The notes: generated by a model from the letters alone, not told the origin. A stretch of 38,300 nucleotides of DNA from an uncultured Geobacteraceae bacterium (GCA_903862245.1 CAIOXL010000187.1:1-38300); one strand, 5' to 3'. Shown: positions 24,220 through 33,948, counted from the first letter of the stretch. Program-made: numbers and translations.

Positions 24220-25398
24220 CTAAATTTTCTCAAAAATAACCGCTACAGCTTCACCGCCGCCGATGCAGAGTGTGGCCAGGCCATAGCGCAGATTTCGCTT
24301 GTGCAGCTCCCGGATAACAGTCATGGCCAGACGGGCACCGCTGGCGCCGATCGGGTGGCCGATGGCGCAGGCACCACCATTGACATTGACTTTGGCAGGA
24401 TCCAGATTCAGGCTTTTAATAGCGATCAGCGTAACTGATGCAAATGCTTCGTTAATCTCGAACAGGTCGATATCCGCAACGTTCAAGCCGGCCTTGTCAC
24501 AGGCGGCCTGAATAGCTGAGACAGGGGCTTCCGGAAAGTGATCAGGATGCAGACTGCTGGTGGCCGATGCAACAATACGGGCTTTCGGAGTCAGGCTATG
24601 CTTCTTCACCGCAGCAGCACCGGCCATGAGCAGCAGGGCAGCTCCGTCATTTATGGTGGAGGCATTACCGGCGGTTATGCTGCCGTCTTTCCTGAATACC
24701 GGCTTAAGCTTGACGATCTTGTCAAAGTCAACCTTGAACGGCTCTTCATCATCAGAAACAACGGTGTCAACGCCGCGCACATTCTTGACGACCGGAGCGA
24801 TCTCATCCCTGAAAACGCCGCCCGTGACCGCAGCCTGAGCCAATCGATAGGAACGGAGAGCCAGGTCATCCTGTTCCTCGCGGGTCAGGCCGTTGCGCTC
24901 AACGCTGGCTTCACCGATTATGCCCATGTGTACGCCGGTGTAGGGGTCAGACAGGCCGTCATGGATCATCAGGTCGAAGATCTCGCCATTGCCCATGCGA
25001 AAGCCGTTGCGGGCTTTTTTCAGAAAGTAGGGAGCAAGGGACATGTTTTCCATGCCGCCTGCCAGTACCACGTCGGCATTGCCGAGCTGAATCGAGTCGC
25101 TTCCCAGCATTATCGCCTTGAGGCCGCTGCCGCAGACCTTGTTGATCGTCAGCGCCGGAACGGAGTCCGGCAGGCCGCCGGCACGCATCGCCTGACGGGC
25201 AGGTGCCTGGCCGCATCCGCCGCTCAGCACCTGGCCAAGAATCACTTCGCCGACCGCTTCTGCAGGAAGCGCATTCCGGTTCAGCAGGCCTTTTATTACC
25301 GTGGCAGCCAACTGGGGGGCGGCAACTTCTGATAAAACTCCACCAAAGGAACCAAACGGCGTCCTCATGCCATCGACAACATAGACCTCTTCTTTCAT
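24220..25398 (-). CDS. thlA: Acetyl-CoA acetyltransferase (thiolase)
   Basis: 392 residues. The acyl-accepting Cys is in NKVCGSGLKAIMLG (about residue 88), the His in GGACAIGHPIGASGARLA (about 348), and the second Cys in TLCIGGGEAVAV (about 378). NEAFASV is also present. It splits acetoacetyl-CoA into two acetyl-CoA in the oxidative direction. As first gene of the butyrate operon it directly follows the promoter/operator A, with GGAGGCGGGAAT ahead of the ATG. Confidence 0.95.
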   Translation of the reverse strand: MKEEVYVVDGMRTPFGSFGGVLSEVAAPQLAATVIKGLLNRNALPAEAVGEVILGQVLSGGCGQAPARQAMRAGGLPDSVPALTINKVCGSGLKAIMLGSDSIQLGNADVVLAGGMENMSLAPYFLKKARNGFRMGNGEIFDLMIHDGLSDPYTGVHMGIIGEASVERNGLTREEQDDLALRSYRLAQAAVTGGVFRDEIAPVVKNVRGVDTVVSDDEEPFKVDFDKIVKLKPVFRKDGSITAGNASTINDGAALLLMAGAAAVKKHSLTPKARIVASATSSLHPDHFPEAPVSAIQAACDKAGLNVADIDLFEINEAFASVTLIAIKSLNLDPAKVNVNGGACAIGHPIGASGARLAMTVIRELHKRNLRYGLATLCIGGGEAVAVIFEKI

Positions 25399-25431
25399 AT
25401 TCCCGCCTCCGATACGTTAGTAATGTGCCGC

Positions 25432-25461
25432 ACTATACATTCCGTTTACGTGCATGTCAAC
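25432..25461 (-). promoter_or_regulatory. Promoter and operator A (thl operon)
   Basis: TTGACA (25460-25455) and TATAGT (25437-25432) are exactly 17 bp apart on the minus strand, a near-consensus sigma-70 promoter. The operator GTTTACGTGCATGTCAAC (25444-25461) covers the -35 and upstream spacer. The 23 bp at 25439-25461 recur without change at 33926-33948. Confidence 0.82.
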
Positions 25462-25558
25462 TAAACTTATAACGCGATTATAGTTTATTATTTATTCGCC
25501 GGATCCCTGAAGGTGAAAAATCGATTGGAGGGAATCACACGATGGCAGGTACCGCTCT

Positions 25559-25603
25559 CGCCGGGTCCCCGAACAGCCGTGCGGCTGATGCGGTGACCCG
25601 GCG
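25559..25603 (-). terminator. Hairpin after the M24 peptidase gene
   Basis: CGCCGGGTC (25559-25567) pairs with GACCCGGCG (25595-25603), and an inner hairpin CAGCCGTGCGGCTG sits at 25574-25587. No clear T-tract follows on the minus strand, so it may act as a terminator or an mRNA-stabilising structure. Confidence 0.55.
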
Positions 25604-25611
25604 GGAAGCCG

Positions 25612-26778
25612 TTATATAAACACTATCCGGTCGTCAATATCTGTTATTTTTTCGCCGCCGCTGTTCGTTACGGCGAACGTGTTTTCAATACCGATGACCC
25701 CCTTGTCGGGGAACACGAATTTCGGTTCAATGGCAATCGTCTGTCCCGCCTGAAGCGGCACCTTAAAGCCCTGCGCCAGCACAGGAAACTCATCTAGCTC
25801 CAGACCGACGCCATGACCGACAAATCGGGCCTGCTCACCCGGCATCCCCATAAAATGGGCACCGAGACCGCCTTTCTCGGCAATTTCGACCGCCTGCAGA
25901 AACAGCTCTTCGCAGACAGCCCCCGGCTTCAAGGCGTTCTGCAGGTGGCTCTGAATTTCCAGAGAAAGGTCAAACGCCCTCTGCAGTTCCGGGTCAAGAT
26001 CGCCAATGACAAAGATACGCGTCATATCGGTGATGTAGCCGTTGAACACTCCGGTATAATCCAGAAAAACCGGTTCGTTGCGCTTGATAACCTGTGTCGA
26101 CGAGCCCTGGGGTGACGCATTGGAAAGTCCGCGCCCGGTGACGGCACCGTCAAAGAAGCCGTAGGAAGCGGCTCCGGACGAGAGGGCAAGCCCCATGAAC
26201 AGCTCCTGGTTAAAGGCGCGCATGCGGATATACCCTTCATTGCCTGCGGTACGGAGCCGATGCTCAAACTCGGCGGCAAGATCAAGTTCACGCATTCCGG
26301 CTTTGAGAAACTGCGGCACCTGCTTGAATACGGAGCAGAGCGTGGCGCCGGAAAAGCGCAGCTGATCAAGTTCAAACGCCGACTTTACTGAACGGACTTC
26401 ACGGTTGGCGGCCGAAATATCGACAAAGTCGCGGCCTGGCAGAAGTTTGGTGTAATAATTCAGCTGCTGAACCGGTGCCACATCAAAGGTGAAACCGATC
26501 TTCGCCACCCCCTCACCGAACAGGGCCGGGAATTCCTTGCTGGACGGGAACGGACGGATATCTTTCAGTGGGCTTTCAAGTCTGGCACGGGCCAGGCTCT
26601 TGCGCACCATCAGAACCGGCTCTCCCGCTGCCGGAATCCAGAGGGTTGAATTCTGCCGGGTACCGGAAAAATAATACACATCAATCGGGAAGATAAACAG
26701 CGCACCGTCCATCCCCTTGGCCTGCAGCTGCCCCTGCATGGCGGTTATCCTCTGCATCGCTTCTGTATAAGTCACCAT
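25612..26778 (-). CDS. M24-family Xaa-Pro peptidase-like protein
   Basis: 388 residues from ATG 26778, 8 nt after AGGAGAA; the frame is open 40 codons further but that part is Arg-rich and without homology. The pita-bread metal ligands are present: Asp in VFLDYTGVFNGYITDMTRIF (two Asp), His in RFVGHGVGLELDE, and Glu in AIEPKFVF and GIENTF. It would cleave Xaa-Pro peptides, or act as a creatinase-like hydrolase; substrate unknown. Third in the minus-strand series icmF, nitroreductase, peptidase, 19 nt after the nitroreductase. Confidence 0.85.
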   Translation of the reverse strand: MVTYTEAMQRITAMQGQLQAKGMDGALFIFPIDVYYFSGTRQNSTLWIPAAGEPVLMVRKSLARARLESPLKDIRPFPSSKEFPALFGEGVAKIGFTFDVAPVQQLNYYTKLLPGRDFVDISAANREVRSVKSAFELDQLRFSGATLCSVFKQVPQFLKAGMRELDLAAEFEHRLRTAGNEGYIRMRAFNQELFMGLALSSGAASYGFFDGAVTGRGLSNASPQGSSTQVIKRNEPVFLDYTGVFNGYITDMTRIFVIGDLDPELQRAFDLSLEIQSHLQNALKPGAVCEELFLQAVEIAEKGGLGAHFMGMPGEQARFVGHGVGLELDEFPVLAQGFKVPLQAGQTIAIEPKFVFPDKGVIGIENTFAVTNSGGEKITDIDDRIVFI

Positions 26779-26797
26779 GATTTGGTTCTCCTGAATG

Positions 26798-27325
26798 TTA
26801 GTGTGGCCACTGGTTAACGTACGCAATTTCCGACAGCTGCTTGCGTGGTCTCGGTTTCGGTTCCTGGTCCGGGTAGCCGAGCGGCGTGATGCCGACAATT
26901 CTGATCTCCTCCGGGATGCCGAGTGAACGCTTGATCAGCGCCTCGTCGTACCACCCCATCCAGCAGGTCCCCAAGCCAAGAGCATGGGCTGCGAGACAGA
27001 GATGCTCAAAGGCGATGGCAACATCAGCGACGAAATAATCGATGCCGTTTTCCACATCCGACTCAGCCGGGTTGCCGCACACCACGATCACCACCGGAGC
27101 AGCAGCAATCGCTTTCTTGCCCGGATTGTCATCGGGGAAGGCCTCGAGGACGCGGGTACGGGCCTCCGTATCAGTCAGTACCAGAAAGCGCCAGCACTGC
27201 AGATTTTTCCAGGATGGCGCCAGACGGGCCGCATCCAGAACCTGCTCGATTTTTTCCTGCTCAACCGGAGTGTCCTTGTATTTCCTGATGCTGCGCCGAT
27301 CGCGAAAAACCTGAAAAATGTCCAT
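26798..27325 (-). CDS. Nitroreductase-family flavoprotein
   Basis: 175 residues from ATG 27325, 8 nt after AGGAG; 17 upstream codons are not supported. MDIFQVFRDRRSIRKYKDTP is the N-terminal FMN phosphate-binding block, with LDAARLAPSWKNLQCWRFLV next, and LGLGTCWMGWYDEALIKRSL toward the C-terminus. It binds FMN as a homodimer and reduces some oxidised substrate with NAD(P)H; the natural substrate is not predictable. Position downstream of icmF may reflect redox housekeeping for the B12 mutase, but that is speculation. Confidence 0.85.
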   Translation of the reverse strand: MDIFQVFRDRRSIRKYKDTPVEQEKIEQVLDAARLAPSWKNLQCWRFLVLTDTEARTRVLEAFPDDNPGKKAIAAAPVVIVVCGNPAESDVENGIDYFVADVAIAFEHLCLAAHALGLGTCWMGWYDEALIKRSLGIPEEIRIVGITPLGYPDQEPKPRPRKQLSEIAYVNQWPH

Positions 27326-27402
27326 TGTGGCTGCTCCTGTCCGGTTATTCCAATTCCGGTTCAAAGACGATCTCAAGGCGGCGAGGAGATCGGCGACGTA
27401 GG

Positions 27403-27419
27403 CGTACTAGATAAGTACG
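27403..27419. repeat. Hairpin inside a possible intergenic repeat
   Basis: CGTACT (27403-27408) and AGTACG (27414-27419) flank a 5-nt loop. They lie in the 147-bp gap between icmF and the nitroreductase gene, which is purine-rich and non-coding in appearance (27377-27465). It looks like a dispersed repeat, but there is no second copy in this window. Confidence 0.35.
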
Positions 27420-27472
27420 TTGAGGAGCCGATGACGAGCCAACGAAGAGAGGGCTTTAAAATGAAATTTGAA

Positions 27473-30400
27473 TTACATATTTCTGCGATATTTTCCGCCG
27501 ACTTCATACAGTGCATGGCTGATCTGCCCCAGCGAAGCGACCTTGACCGTTTCCATCAGCTCGGCAAAGATATTTTCCCCCGCAATGGCCACTTCCTGCA
27601 GTCGCTTCAGCGCCGCCGGAGCGGTATCACTATTCTTGCCATGGAATGCCCGCAGATTCAGAATCTGCTGTTCCTTTTCCTCTTTGGTCGCCCGGGCCAG
27701 TTCTCCCGTCGTATTGAAACCCTCTTCATCGGCACGGGGGTTAAGGAACGTGTTAACACCGACAATCGGCAGTTCACCGTTATGCTTTTTATGCTCGTAC
27801 AGCATTGATTCATCCTGGATTCTGGAACGCTGGTACTGGGTTTCCATGGCACCAAGCACCCCGCCCCGCTGGTCAATCCGCTCAAATTCAGCCATGACCG
27901 CCTCTTCCACAAGATCGGTCAACTCCTCGATTATGAAGGAACCCTGCAGGGAATTCTCGTTTCGCGCGAGCCCGAACTCTTTGGTAATGATCATCTGGAT
28001 CGCCATTGCCCGCCGTACCGATTCTTCGGTCGGGGTGGTAACCGCTTCATCATAGGCGTTGGTATGGAGGGAGTTGCAGTTGTCATAGATCGCTATCAGC
28101 GCCTGCAGCGTGGTGCGGATATCGTTGAAGTCCATCTCCTGGGCGTGCAGCGAGCGACCGGAGGTTTGAATGTGGTATTTCAGCTTCTGGCTGCGATCGT
28201 TGGCGCCGTACTTCTCCCGCATGGCGACGGCCCAGATCCGGCGCGCCACCCGTCCGATGACCGTGTATTCCGGATCAAGGCCGTTGGAGAAGAAGTATGA
28301 GAGATTGGCGGCAAAATCATCGATGTGCATCCCGCGTGACAGGTAATACTCAACGTAGGTGAACCCGTTGGAGAGCGTAAAGGCCAGCTGGCTGATCGGG
28401 TTGGCCCCGGCTTCGGCAATGTGGTAGCCGCTGATCGAAACGGAATAATAGTTACGCACCTTCTGCTCGATGAAATACTGCTGCATATCACCCATCATCT
28501 TCAGGGCAAACTCGGTTGAGAAGATGCAGGTGTTCTGTCCCTGGTCCTCCTTGAGGATATCCGCCTGAACGGTGCCCCGCACCGTCTGCAGGGTGCAGGC
28601 ACGGATTTCCCGGTATTCAGTTTCGGACGGCTCCCGACCGTTTTTCTCCCGGAAGATGTCCACCTGCTGCTCCGTTGCGGCGTTGAAGAAAAATGCCAGC
28701 ATCATGGGAGCCGGGCCGTTAATGGTGATGGAAACGCTCGTGTTGGGGGCGCAGAGATCAAACCCGGCAAACAGTTTCTGCATGTCATTGACCGTGCAGA
28801 TGGAAACACCGCTTTCGCCGACCTTGCCATAGATGTCGGGTGGATAATCCGGGTCTTCACCGTAGAGGGTCACACTGTCAAAAGCTGTTGACAATCGTTT
28901 GGCGTCGTCATCCTTGCAGAGATAGTGGAAGCGGCGGTTGGTACGCTCCGGAGTCCCCTCGCCGGCAAACTGGCGCTTCGGGTCCTCTTCGGCCCGCTTG
29001 AACGGGAATACTCCGGCGGTGAAGGGAAAACAGCCCGGTGCGTTTTCGAACATGCACCAGCGCAGAATCTCACCCCAATCGGCAAAGTCCGGCAGACAGA
29101 CCTTGGGGATACGGGTTCCGGACAGGGTCGTCGTGTAAAGGTCGCTCCTGATTTCCTTGTCCCTGACCTTGGTAACCAGCTGGTCGCGGCGGTAGGAGGC
29201 CTTCAGCTCCGGCCATTCCTGGAGAATCCGCTTCGGTTCCTCGTGGAGTCTGGCATTAAAAACGGTCAGCTGTTTGTCCAGTGCCGACTCTGCCGCCGAA
29301 TCCCCGAGCAGTTCCCGGGCCCCGTTCAGCTGAAAGAGTCGCCGTGCCACACCGACCTGCTCTTTTACCTGCTTGCGGTAGCCGCGCACGGTCTGCACAA
29401 TTTCGCCCAGATAGTGAATCCGGTCCGATGGAATGATATATTTTTTGAGGCTTTCCTTTTCCGTAACCGGCAGGGAGGAGTGCAGGGAAAGTCCTTTTTT
29501 GCTGTTTATGATCTCAATCAGCGCACGATACAGGACGTTGGTGCCCGGGTCGTTAAACTGGGATGCGATGGTGCCGAACACCGGCAGATCTTCATCGGCT
29601 CCGTCAAAGATATTACGGTTGCGCCGATACTGCTTGCGAACGTTCCTGAGCGCATCTTCGGCCCCTTTGCGCTCAAACTTGTTAATCGCCACAACATCGG
29701 CAAAATCGAGCATGTCGATCTTTTCCAGCTGGGTCGGCGCACCGAATTCACAGGTCATGACATAGAGAGAAACATCGCAGACCCCGACAACCCCGGCGTT
29801 CCCCTGACCGATGCCGCTCGTCTCCACAAACACCAGATCAAAACCGGCCGCCCGCACCACGTCAATGGCATCTTCAATTGCGGCTGAAAGCTCGGTCTGG
29901 GAATCACGGGTTGCCAGCGAACGCATGTAAATCCGGTTTGAATTGATGGAGTTCATCCTGATCCGGTCGCCCAACAGGGCGCCTCCGGTCCGCTGGCGCG
30001 ACGGGTCGACCGCCAAAATGGCGACACTCTTCTCGGGAAAGTCCCGCGTAAAGCGGAGCACCAGCTCATCGGTGATGGAGCTTTTACCCGCGCCGCCGGT
30101 ACCGGTTATACCGACGACCGGCACATCCTGAGCCATCCCCCTGATGGTATCCCGTAGTGCGCTGTATCCGGCGCCATGGTCATGGACCGCCTGCTCGGCC
30201 AGGGTGATCAGCGTGTTGACCGCACGGATATCCTGCTGAGCCAGACGGGCGGTTTCCGCCGCGATGTCCCGCTCGATGGCGAAATCGCACTCGGCAAGGA
30301 TCAGGTTTATCATCCCCTGAAGCCCCATCCGGCGACCGTCATCCGGGGAAAAGATCTTGCGGACACCGTACCCTTCAATTTCAGCAATCTCGTCCGGCAC

Positions 30401-30721
30401 GATAACGCCGCCGCCGCCGCCGAAAACCTTTATATGTCCTTCGCCGCGCTGACGGAGCAGATCGATAATGTACTTGAAAAACTCAACATGCCCCCCCTGA
30501 TAGCAGCTGACCGCGATCCCCTGGGCATCTTCCTGGATGGCGGCAGTGACAATCTCCTCCACAGAGCGGTTGTGTCCCAGGTGGATAACCTCGGCACCCG
30601 ATGACTGCAGAATGCGGCGGATAACGTTGGTTGCGGCATCATGGCCGTCAAACAGACTGGTGGCTGTGACAACCCGGACCTTGTGGGAAGTTTTGTACGG
30701 TTCGATTACTGGTGCAGTCAT
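27473..30721 (-). CDS. icmF: Fused isobutyryl-CoA mutase
   Basis: 1082 residues, the usual IcmF size. The N-terminal B12 domain has Asp25-x-His27 in FDGHDAATN plus the [10 protein letters not shown] and [15 protein letters not shown] loops. A MeaB-like GTPase chaperone follows, with Walker [13 protein letters not shown] (about 204-215) and [12 protein letters not shown]. The C-terminal mutase barrel starts near 560 with [20 protein letters not shown], then GVFPFKR and [17 protein letters not shown], the IcmF signature distinct from methylmalonyl-CoA mutase. It interconverts isobutyryl-CoA and butyryl-CoA using adenosylcobalamin. It lies 27 nt after the DUF6125 gene and links branched substrates to the butyrate operon. 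Confidence 0.95.
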   Translation of the reverse strand: MTAPVIEPYKTSHKVRVVTATSLFDGHDAATNVIRRILQSSGAEVIHLGHNRSVEEIVTAAIQEDAQGIAVSCYQGGHVEFFKYIIDLLRQRGEGHIKVFGGGGGVIVPDEIAEIEGYGVRKIFSPDDGRRMGLQGMINLILAECDFAIERDIAAETARLAQQDIRAVNTLITLAEQAVHDHGAGYSALRDTIRGMAQDVPVVGITGTGGAGKSSITDELVLRFTRDFPEKSVAILAVDPSRQRTGGALLGDRIRMNSINSNRIYMRSLATRDSQTELSAAIEDAIDVVRAAGFDLVFVETSGIGQGNAGVVGVCDVSLYVMTCEFGAPTQLEKIDMLDFADVVAINKFERKGAEDALRNVRKQYRRNRNIFDGADEDLPVFGTIASQFNDPGTNVLYRALIEIINSKKGLSLHSSLPVTEKESLKKYIIPSDRIHYLGEIVQTVRGYRKQVKEQVGVARRLFQLNGARELLGDSAAESALDKQLTVFNARLHEEPKRILQEWPELKASYRRDQLVTKVRDKEIRSDLYTTTLSGTRIPKVCLPDFADWGEILRWCMFENAPGCFPFTAGVFPFKRAEEDPKRQFAGEGTPERTNRRFHYLCKDDDAKRLSTAFDSVTLYGEDPDYPPDIYGKVGESGVSICTVNDMQKLFAGFDLCAPNTSVSITINGPAPMMLAFFFNAATEQQVDIFREKNGREPSETEYREIRACTLQTVRGTVQADILKEDQGQNTCIFSTEFALKMMGDMQQYFIEQKVRNYYSVSISGYHIAEAGANPISQLAFTLSNGFTYVEYYLSRGMHIDDFAANLSYFFSNGLDPEYTVIGRVARRIWAVAMREKYGANDRSQKLKYHIQTSGRSLHAQEMDFNDIRTTLQALIAIYDNCNSLHTNAYDEAVTTPTEESVRRAMAIQMIITKEFGLARNENSLQGSFIIEELTDLVEEAVMAEFERIDQRGGVLGAMETQYQRSRIQDESMLYEHKKHNGELPIVGVNTFLNPRADEEGFNTTGELARATKEEKEQQILNLRAFHGKNSDTAPAALKRLQEVAIAGENIFAELMETVKVASLGQISHALYEVGGKYRRNM

Positions 30722-30748
30722 CTGTTTTCTCCTGTTCTAAACAATCAT

Positions 30749-31294
30749 CTACGCTTCCAGGGTAAATTCCCATGCACACCAGAACGTTTCAGGGTGTGCG
30801 TCGGGCGGGCAGGCGATGCAGGTGGTCTTGATGCGCGGATCAATCGCCTTGGCGAATTCACTGTATTCTACTATGCCGACCGACTTGCAGGGGTGGTCAG
30901 CCAACCCTTTTCGTTTGCGAGCCGACTGCACCCTGCAGTCAAGCATCCGGAACACAACCCGCGTATCGCTCTGCTCAATGACATCCTGCAGATTAAGGCG
31001 GGCGTAAAAACGATGTTTCAGGCATTCCACCAGAGCCGGAATACCGCCGCCCGCCGTGAGCCCCAGACGATCCATTATGCGGCGTGCTTCAATAACCGTA
31101 AAATAACGCCATGCCTCGGTGTCAACATCAACGGCAACGTCCATCCCGTACCGCTTCTCAACCGCCTGAAACCAGACGCCATCGTGAGCCAGCCAGTTTT
31201 TGGCATCATCGACGATTATTTTTACCAGCTCTTCCTTGCTCAGTTCATACAGAAGGCGAACCCCTTCATCACCGGCACGTTCTGCACTTGACAT
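30749..31294 (-). CDS. DUF6125-like protein, partner gene of icmF
   Basis: 181 residues from ATG 31294, 8 nt after AGGGGA. Conserved-looking blocks are LLYELSKEELVKIIVDDAKN, then WLAHDGVWFQAVEKRYGMD, FRMLDCRVQSARKRKGLADH, and a Cys-rich end CIACPPDAHPETFWCAWEF. The Cys at CRVQ, PCK, CIAC and WCAW could bind a metal. I recall this pattern as DUF6125, function unknown. It is the first gene of the transcript containing icmF, under promoter/operator C, so a role in mutase activation or in handling a branched acid is worth considering. Confidence 0.7.
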   Translation of the reverse strand: MSSAERAGDEGVRLLYELSKEELVKIIVDDAKNWLAHDGVWFQAVEKRYGMDVAVDVDTEAWRYFTVIEARRIMDRLGLTAGGGIPALVECLKHRFYARLNLQDVIEQSDTRVVFRMLDCRVQSARKRKGLADHPCKSVGIVEYSEFAKAIDPRIKTTCIACPPDAHPETFWCAWEFTLEA

Positions 31295-31353
31295 ATACTT
31301 TTCCCCTTCTGGAGTACTAATAGAACATCTTTTCAATGACTGGTCCGCGGCGC

Positions 31354-31384
31354 ACTATATTCGTCAGTTTACGTTCAAGTCAAG
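31354..31384 (-). promoter_or_regulatory. Promoter and operator C (DUF6125-icmF)
   Basis: TTGACT (31383-31378) and TATAGT (31359-31354) are 18 bp apart on the minus strand. Operator GTTTACGTTCAAGTCAAG (31367-31384) differs from the A/B sites at three of 18 positions and lies in the same place relative to the -35. Confidence 0.75.
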
Positions 31385-31438
31385 CAGAAAAAATGTTCCG
31401 TTATATCCACTTTAAATAATTAATAGTTTTACACACAA

Positions 31439-31470
31439 CAGGCCTGCGGGGCGTGAACCCCGCAGGCCTG
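31439..31470 (-). terminator. Strong hairpin after actP
   Basis: A perfect 13-bp stem, CAGGCCTGCGGGG (31439-31451) with CCCCGCAGGCCTG (31458-31470), and a 6-nt loop. It begins 5 nt after the actP stop. The minus-strand tail TTGTGTGT is a poor T-tract, so efficiency is uncertain. Confidence 0.75.
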
Positions 31471-31474
31471 GCAA

Positions 31475-33457
31475 TCAATGATCACTCGCCTTGGAAATCC
31501 CCAAACCGGTAATCTGGCGCACTTCAATCTCGTCAAACATATCTTCGGCCCGGCGATCACGGAACAGCAGCGTCCCGATGATTGCCGCAATCAAACCGAG
31601 CGGCACAGAAACGATGCCCGGGTTTTTGAGCGGGAAGATCGGGGCGGTGAGGCCGACCATGGAGGTCTGGCCATTGTTTTTCGTATAGTCTGTACGTGAT
31701 TTGTCCAGCAGTTTCAGATCCTTTTCCGCAAGCACGGCACCTTCTTGCTGCTTCTTTTCGAGAGTCGAGACAATCTTTTTGGCATCATCGGCGATTTTCT
31801 GCGGATACGTCATGACCGGTGAAATCACCACAAGACCGAGCGCTGAAATCGTTCCGACCAGCAGGGCGGAAATAACCCCGGCCGTATTAAACCGCTTCCA
31901 GAAGAGTGACAGCATGACCGCCGGAAAATTACCCGATGCCGCGACAGCAAAGGCCAGGGCAACCAGAGCGACCACGTTTTCTTTCTCCGCAGCAAGTCCC
32001 ATGACGATGGCGGCCAGACCGACAAACAGAGAGGTGATGCGGGCAACCTTGACCTGGGTATGCTGATCAGCCTTGCCGTCCATGACGATATTGACATACA
32101 CATCATGGGCGATGGCTGCCGAAGCCGCCAGGACAAGACCGGAGACAACCGCCAGGATGGTGGCAAATGCCACGGCGCAGATAAAGGCCAGGAACATGTC
32201 GCCGCCCAGGGAACCGGCACCACCGCCCAGCAGCTGGGCGAGGAGCAGGGTTGCCATATTCCCCCCCTTGTCAACCGAGCTGATCAGCTGGGGGGACAGG
32301 TAGAGGGCGGCACCAAAGCCGATGATGTTGATCAGGAAGAAGAACGAACTGTTGATGAACAGGGCGATAACGATTGATTTACGGGCCTCTTTTGCGCTCG
32401 GTACGGTAAAGAACCGCATAAGGATATGCGGCAGGCCGGCGGCGCCCAGCGCCCAGGCGATGCCGAGAGATACCTGATCAAGCGGGTTCTTGAGGAACAG
32501 GCCCGGCTCCATGAAACGCTGACCGTAATCAAATCCGGCCTTGGGCAGGGCATCTTTAAGTACGTTCATCCGGACATGATCCTGAATAAGCTGATTGCCG
32601 ACGATGTCCGTGAAGAAGCCGACCGGGTTCATACCGGCTTTGGCCATGACCAGGAACGCCAGCAGCACGGTGCCGCTCATGAGCAGACCGGCTTTGATGA
32701 TCTGCACCCAGGTGGTGGCCTTCATGCCGCCGAACACGACATATCCGACCATCAGAATGCCGACGCCGATAACGGAAACGCGGTAGGGGATATCAAGCAG
32801 CACCTGCATCAGCTTGCCGGCACCAACCATCTGCGCGATCAGATAGAACAGCGACACCGTTACGGTGGAGATGGCTGCCACGGCGCGCACCGGTTTCGGA
32901 GCGGTGCGGAAGGAGAGAATATCGCCCAGGGTAAATTTACCGGCATTTCGGCACGGCTCGGCTATAACCAGGAGAATGGCGATAAACGAAAACATGGGGC
33001 CGACGGCGTACATGAACCCGTCGATGCCGTACAGTGAGATCAGGCCGGACATGCCCAGAAATGAGGCCGCTGACATGTAGTCGCCGGCGATGGCCCAGCC
33101 GTTCTGCAGACCGGTGATTCCCCCGCCAGCGGTGTAGAAGTCGGAGGCGGATTTTGTCTGACGGGCAGCCCAGATAACAACACACAGGGTAATGCCGATG
33201 ATTGTCATGAACATACTGATGGTAATGGCACGATTCGGCTTAACCTTGGTGGGCATTCCTCCGGTCGGCGCAGCAGCCTTTGCCGCCGGTGCGGCAGCAG
33301 CGGGCTGACCCGGAACAGCGGCGGGAGCTTGCAGTGCAGAAGCGGAGGGCTGAACAAGCGCTGCCCCCTGGGGGGCCTGCTTTGATGGTTCTTCGGCAAA
33401 ACCGGGCGCCGCAAGAAGAAGTGTAAGCATCAGTGCTGATAGAATTTTAGTAAACAT
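31475..33457 (-). CDS. actP: Cation/acetate symporter ActP-like
   Basis: 660 residues against about 550 in E. coli. It starts with a signal-peptide-like MFTKILSALMLTLLLAAPGF, then an Ala/Pro/Gln-rich stretch to about residue 68, which is the extra length. The sodium-solute-symporter core has about 12-13 helices. Family blocks include SASDFYTAGGGITGLQNGWA, IAGDYMSAASFLGMSGLISL and AIAHDVYVNIVMDGKADQHT. It would import acetate or related short acids with Na+ or H+. It lies 11 nt after the DUF485 gene, the usual partner, and downstream of promoter/operator B. Confidence 0.92.
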   Translation of the reverse strand: MFTKILSALMLTLLLAAPGFAEEPSKQAPQGAALVQPSASALQAPAAVPGQPAAAAPAAKAAAPTGGMPTKVKPNRAITISMFMTIIGITLCVVIWAARQTKSASDFYTAGGGITGLQNGWAIAGDYMSAASFLGMSGLISLYGIDGFMYAVGPMFSFIAILLVIAEPCRNAGKFTLGDILSFRTAPKPVRAVAAISTVTVSLFYLIAQMVGAGKLMQVLLDIPYRVSVIGVGILMVGYVVFGGMKATTWVQIIKAGLLMSGTVLLAFLVMAKAGMNPVGFFTDIVGNQLIQDHVRMNVLKDALPKAGFDYGQRFMEPGLFLKNPLDQVSLGIAWALGAAGLPHILMRFFTVPSAKEARKSIVIALFINSSFFFLINIIGFGAALYLSPQLISSVDKGGNMATLLLAQLLGGGAGSLGGDMFLAFICAVAFATILAVVSGLVLAASAAIAHDVYVNIVMDGKADQHTQVKVARITSLFVGLAAIVMGLAAEKENVVALVALAFAVAASGNFPAVMLSLFWKRFNTAGVISALLVGTISALGLVVISPVMTYPQKIADDAKKIVSTLEKKQQEGAVLAEKDLKLLDKSRTDYTKNNGQTSMVGLTAPIFPLKNPGIVSVPLGLIAAIIGTLLFRDRRAEDMFDEIEVRQITGLGISKASDH

Positions 33458-33468
33458 GTGTCCGCTCC

Positions 33469-33777
33469 CTATTGGATTTCTTTGACGAGTTCGTCAGTCA
33501 GTCGGTCAAAATCGCTGTTGGCGACCTTCGTGTAGTACATGGCTACAAAGATCGCGACAAGAAACTGTGACAGGATAAACAGATAGCCGAAGTTAATGAC
33601 GCCAATCAGCTTGATCTTGAACAACGACGGAAAATAGCCGGAAAGAAGCGGCAGGGAGAAATAGTAAATTGACGCCGCAATCCACCAGCCGAACAAAAAC
33701 ACCCTTTTCTTTCGTTTCAACTCCAGATACTTCGGGTTCCGCGCAATTTCGCTCCAATTGTAACTTTCTTTTGACAT
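33469..33777 (-). CDS. DUF485 membrane protein (YjcH-like)
   Basis: 102 residues with two membrane helices, about 26-47 (VFLFGWWIAASIYYFSLPLL) and 60-82 (VINFGYLFILSQFLVAIFVA). The N-terminal RNPKYLELKRKKRVF and the end YYTKVANSDFDRLTDELVKE are DUF485 hallmarks. Members are almost always encoded just before actP and may be accessory subunits of the acetate permease. GGGAGGGG precedes the ATG. A long leader (about 135 nt) separates it from promoter B. Confidence 0.9.
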   Translation of the reverse strand: MSKESYNWSEIARNPKYLELKRKKRVFLFGWWIAASIYYFSLPLLSGYFPSLFKIKLIGVINFGYLFILSQFLVAIFVAMYYTKVANSDFDRLTDELVKEIQ

Positions 33778-33918
33778 AGCCCCTCCCTTTCAAATGATGT
33801 ACCGCATGATTTAGTCGTCCTGCATTATAGATCCGGTGACCGATTCACCACTGATAACCAACAGTCGTGAACATGACTGATTTTTCTTTTCCCCAAACCA
33901 AAGTTAACCTGTGCGCAA

Positions 33919-33948
33919 AATATATATTCCGTTTACGTGCATGTCAAC
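33919..33948 (-). promoter_or_regulatory. Promoter and operator B (DUF485-actP)
   Basis: TTGACA (33947-33942) and TATATT (33924-33919) are 17 bp apart on the minus strand. Operator GTTTACGTGCATGTCAAC (33931-33948) is identical to operator A, including 5 more bases on the downstream side. It lies in the 382-bp gap shared with the divergent merR gene. Confidence 0.82.

Noticed and set aside
28925-29887. 320-residue plus-strand open frame inside icmF
   Set aside because: icmF is continuous and motif-complete on the minus strand; the plus frame is its shadow.
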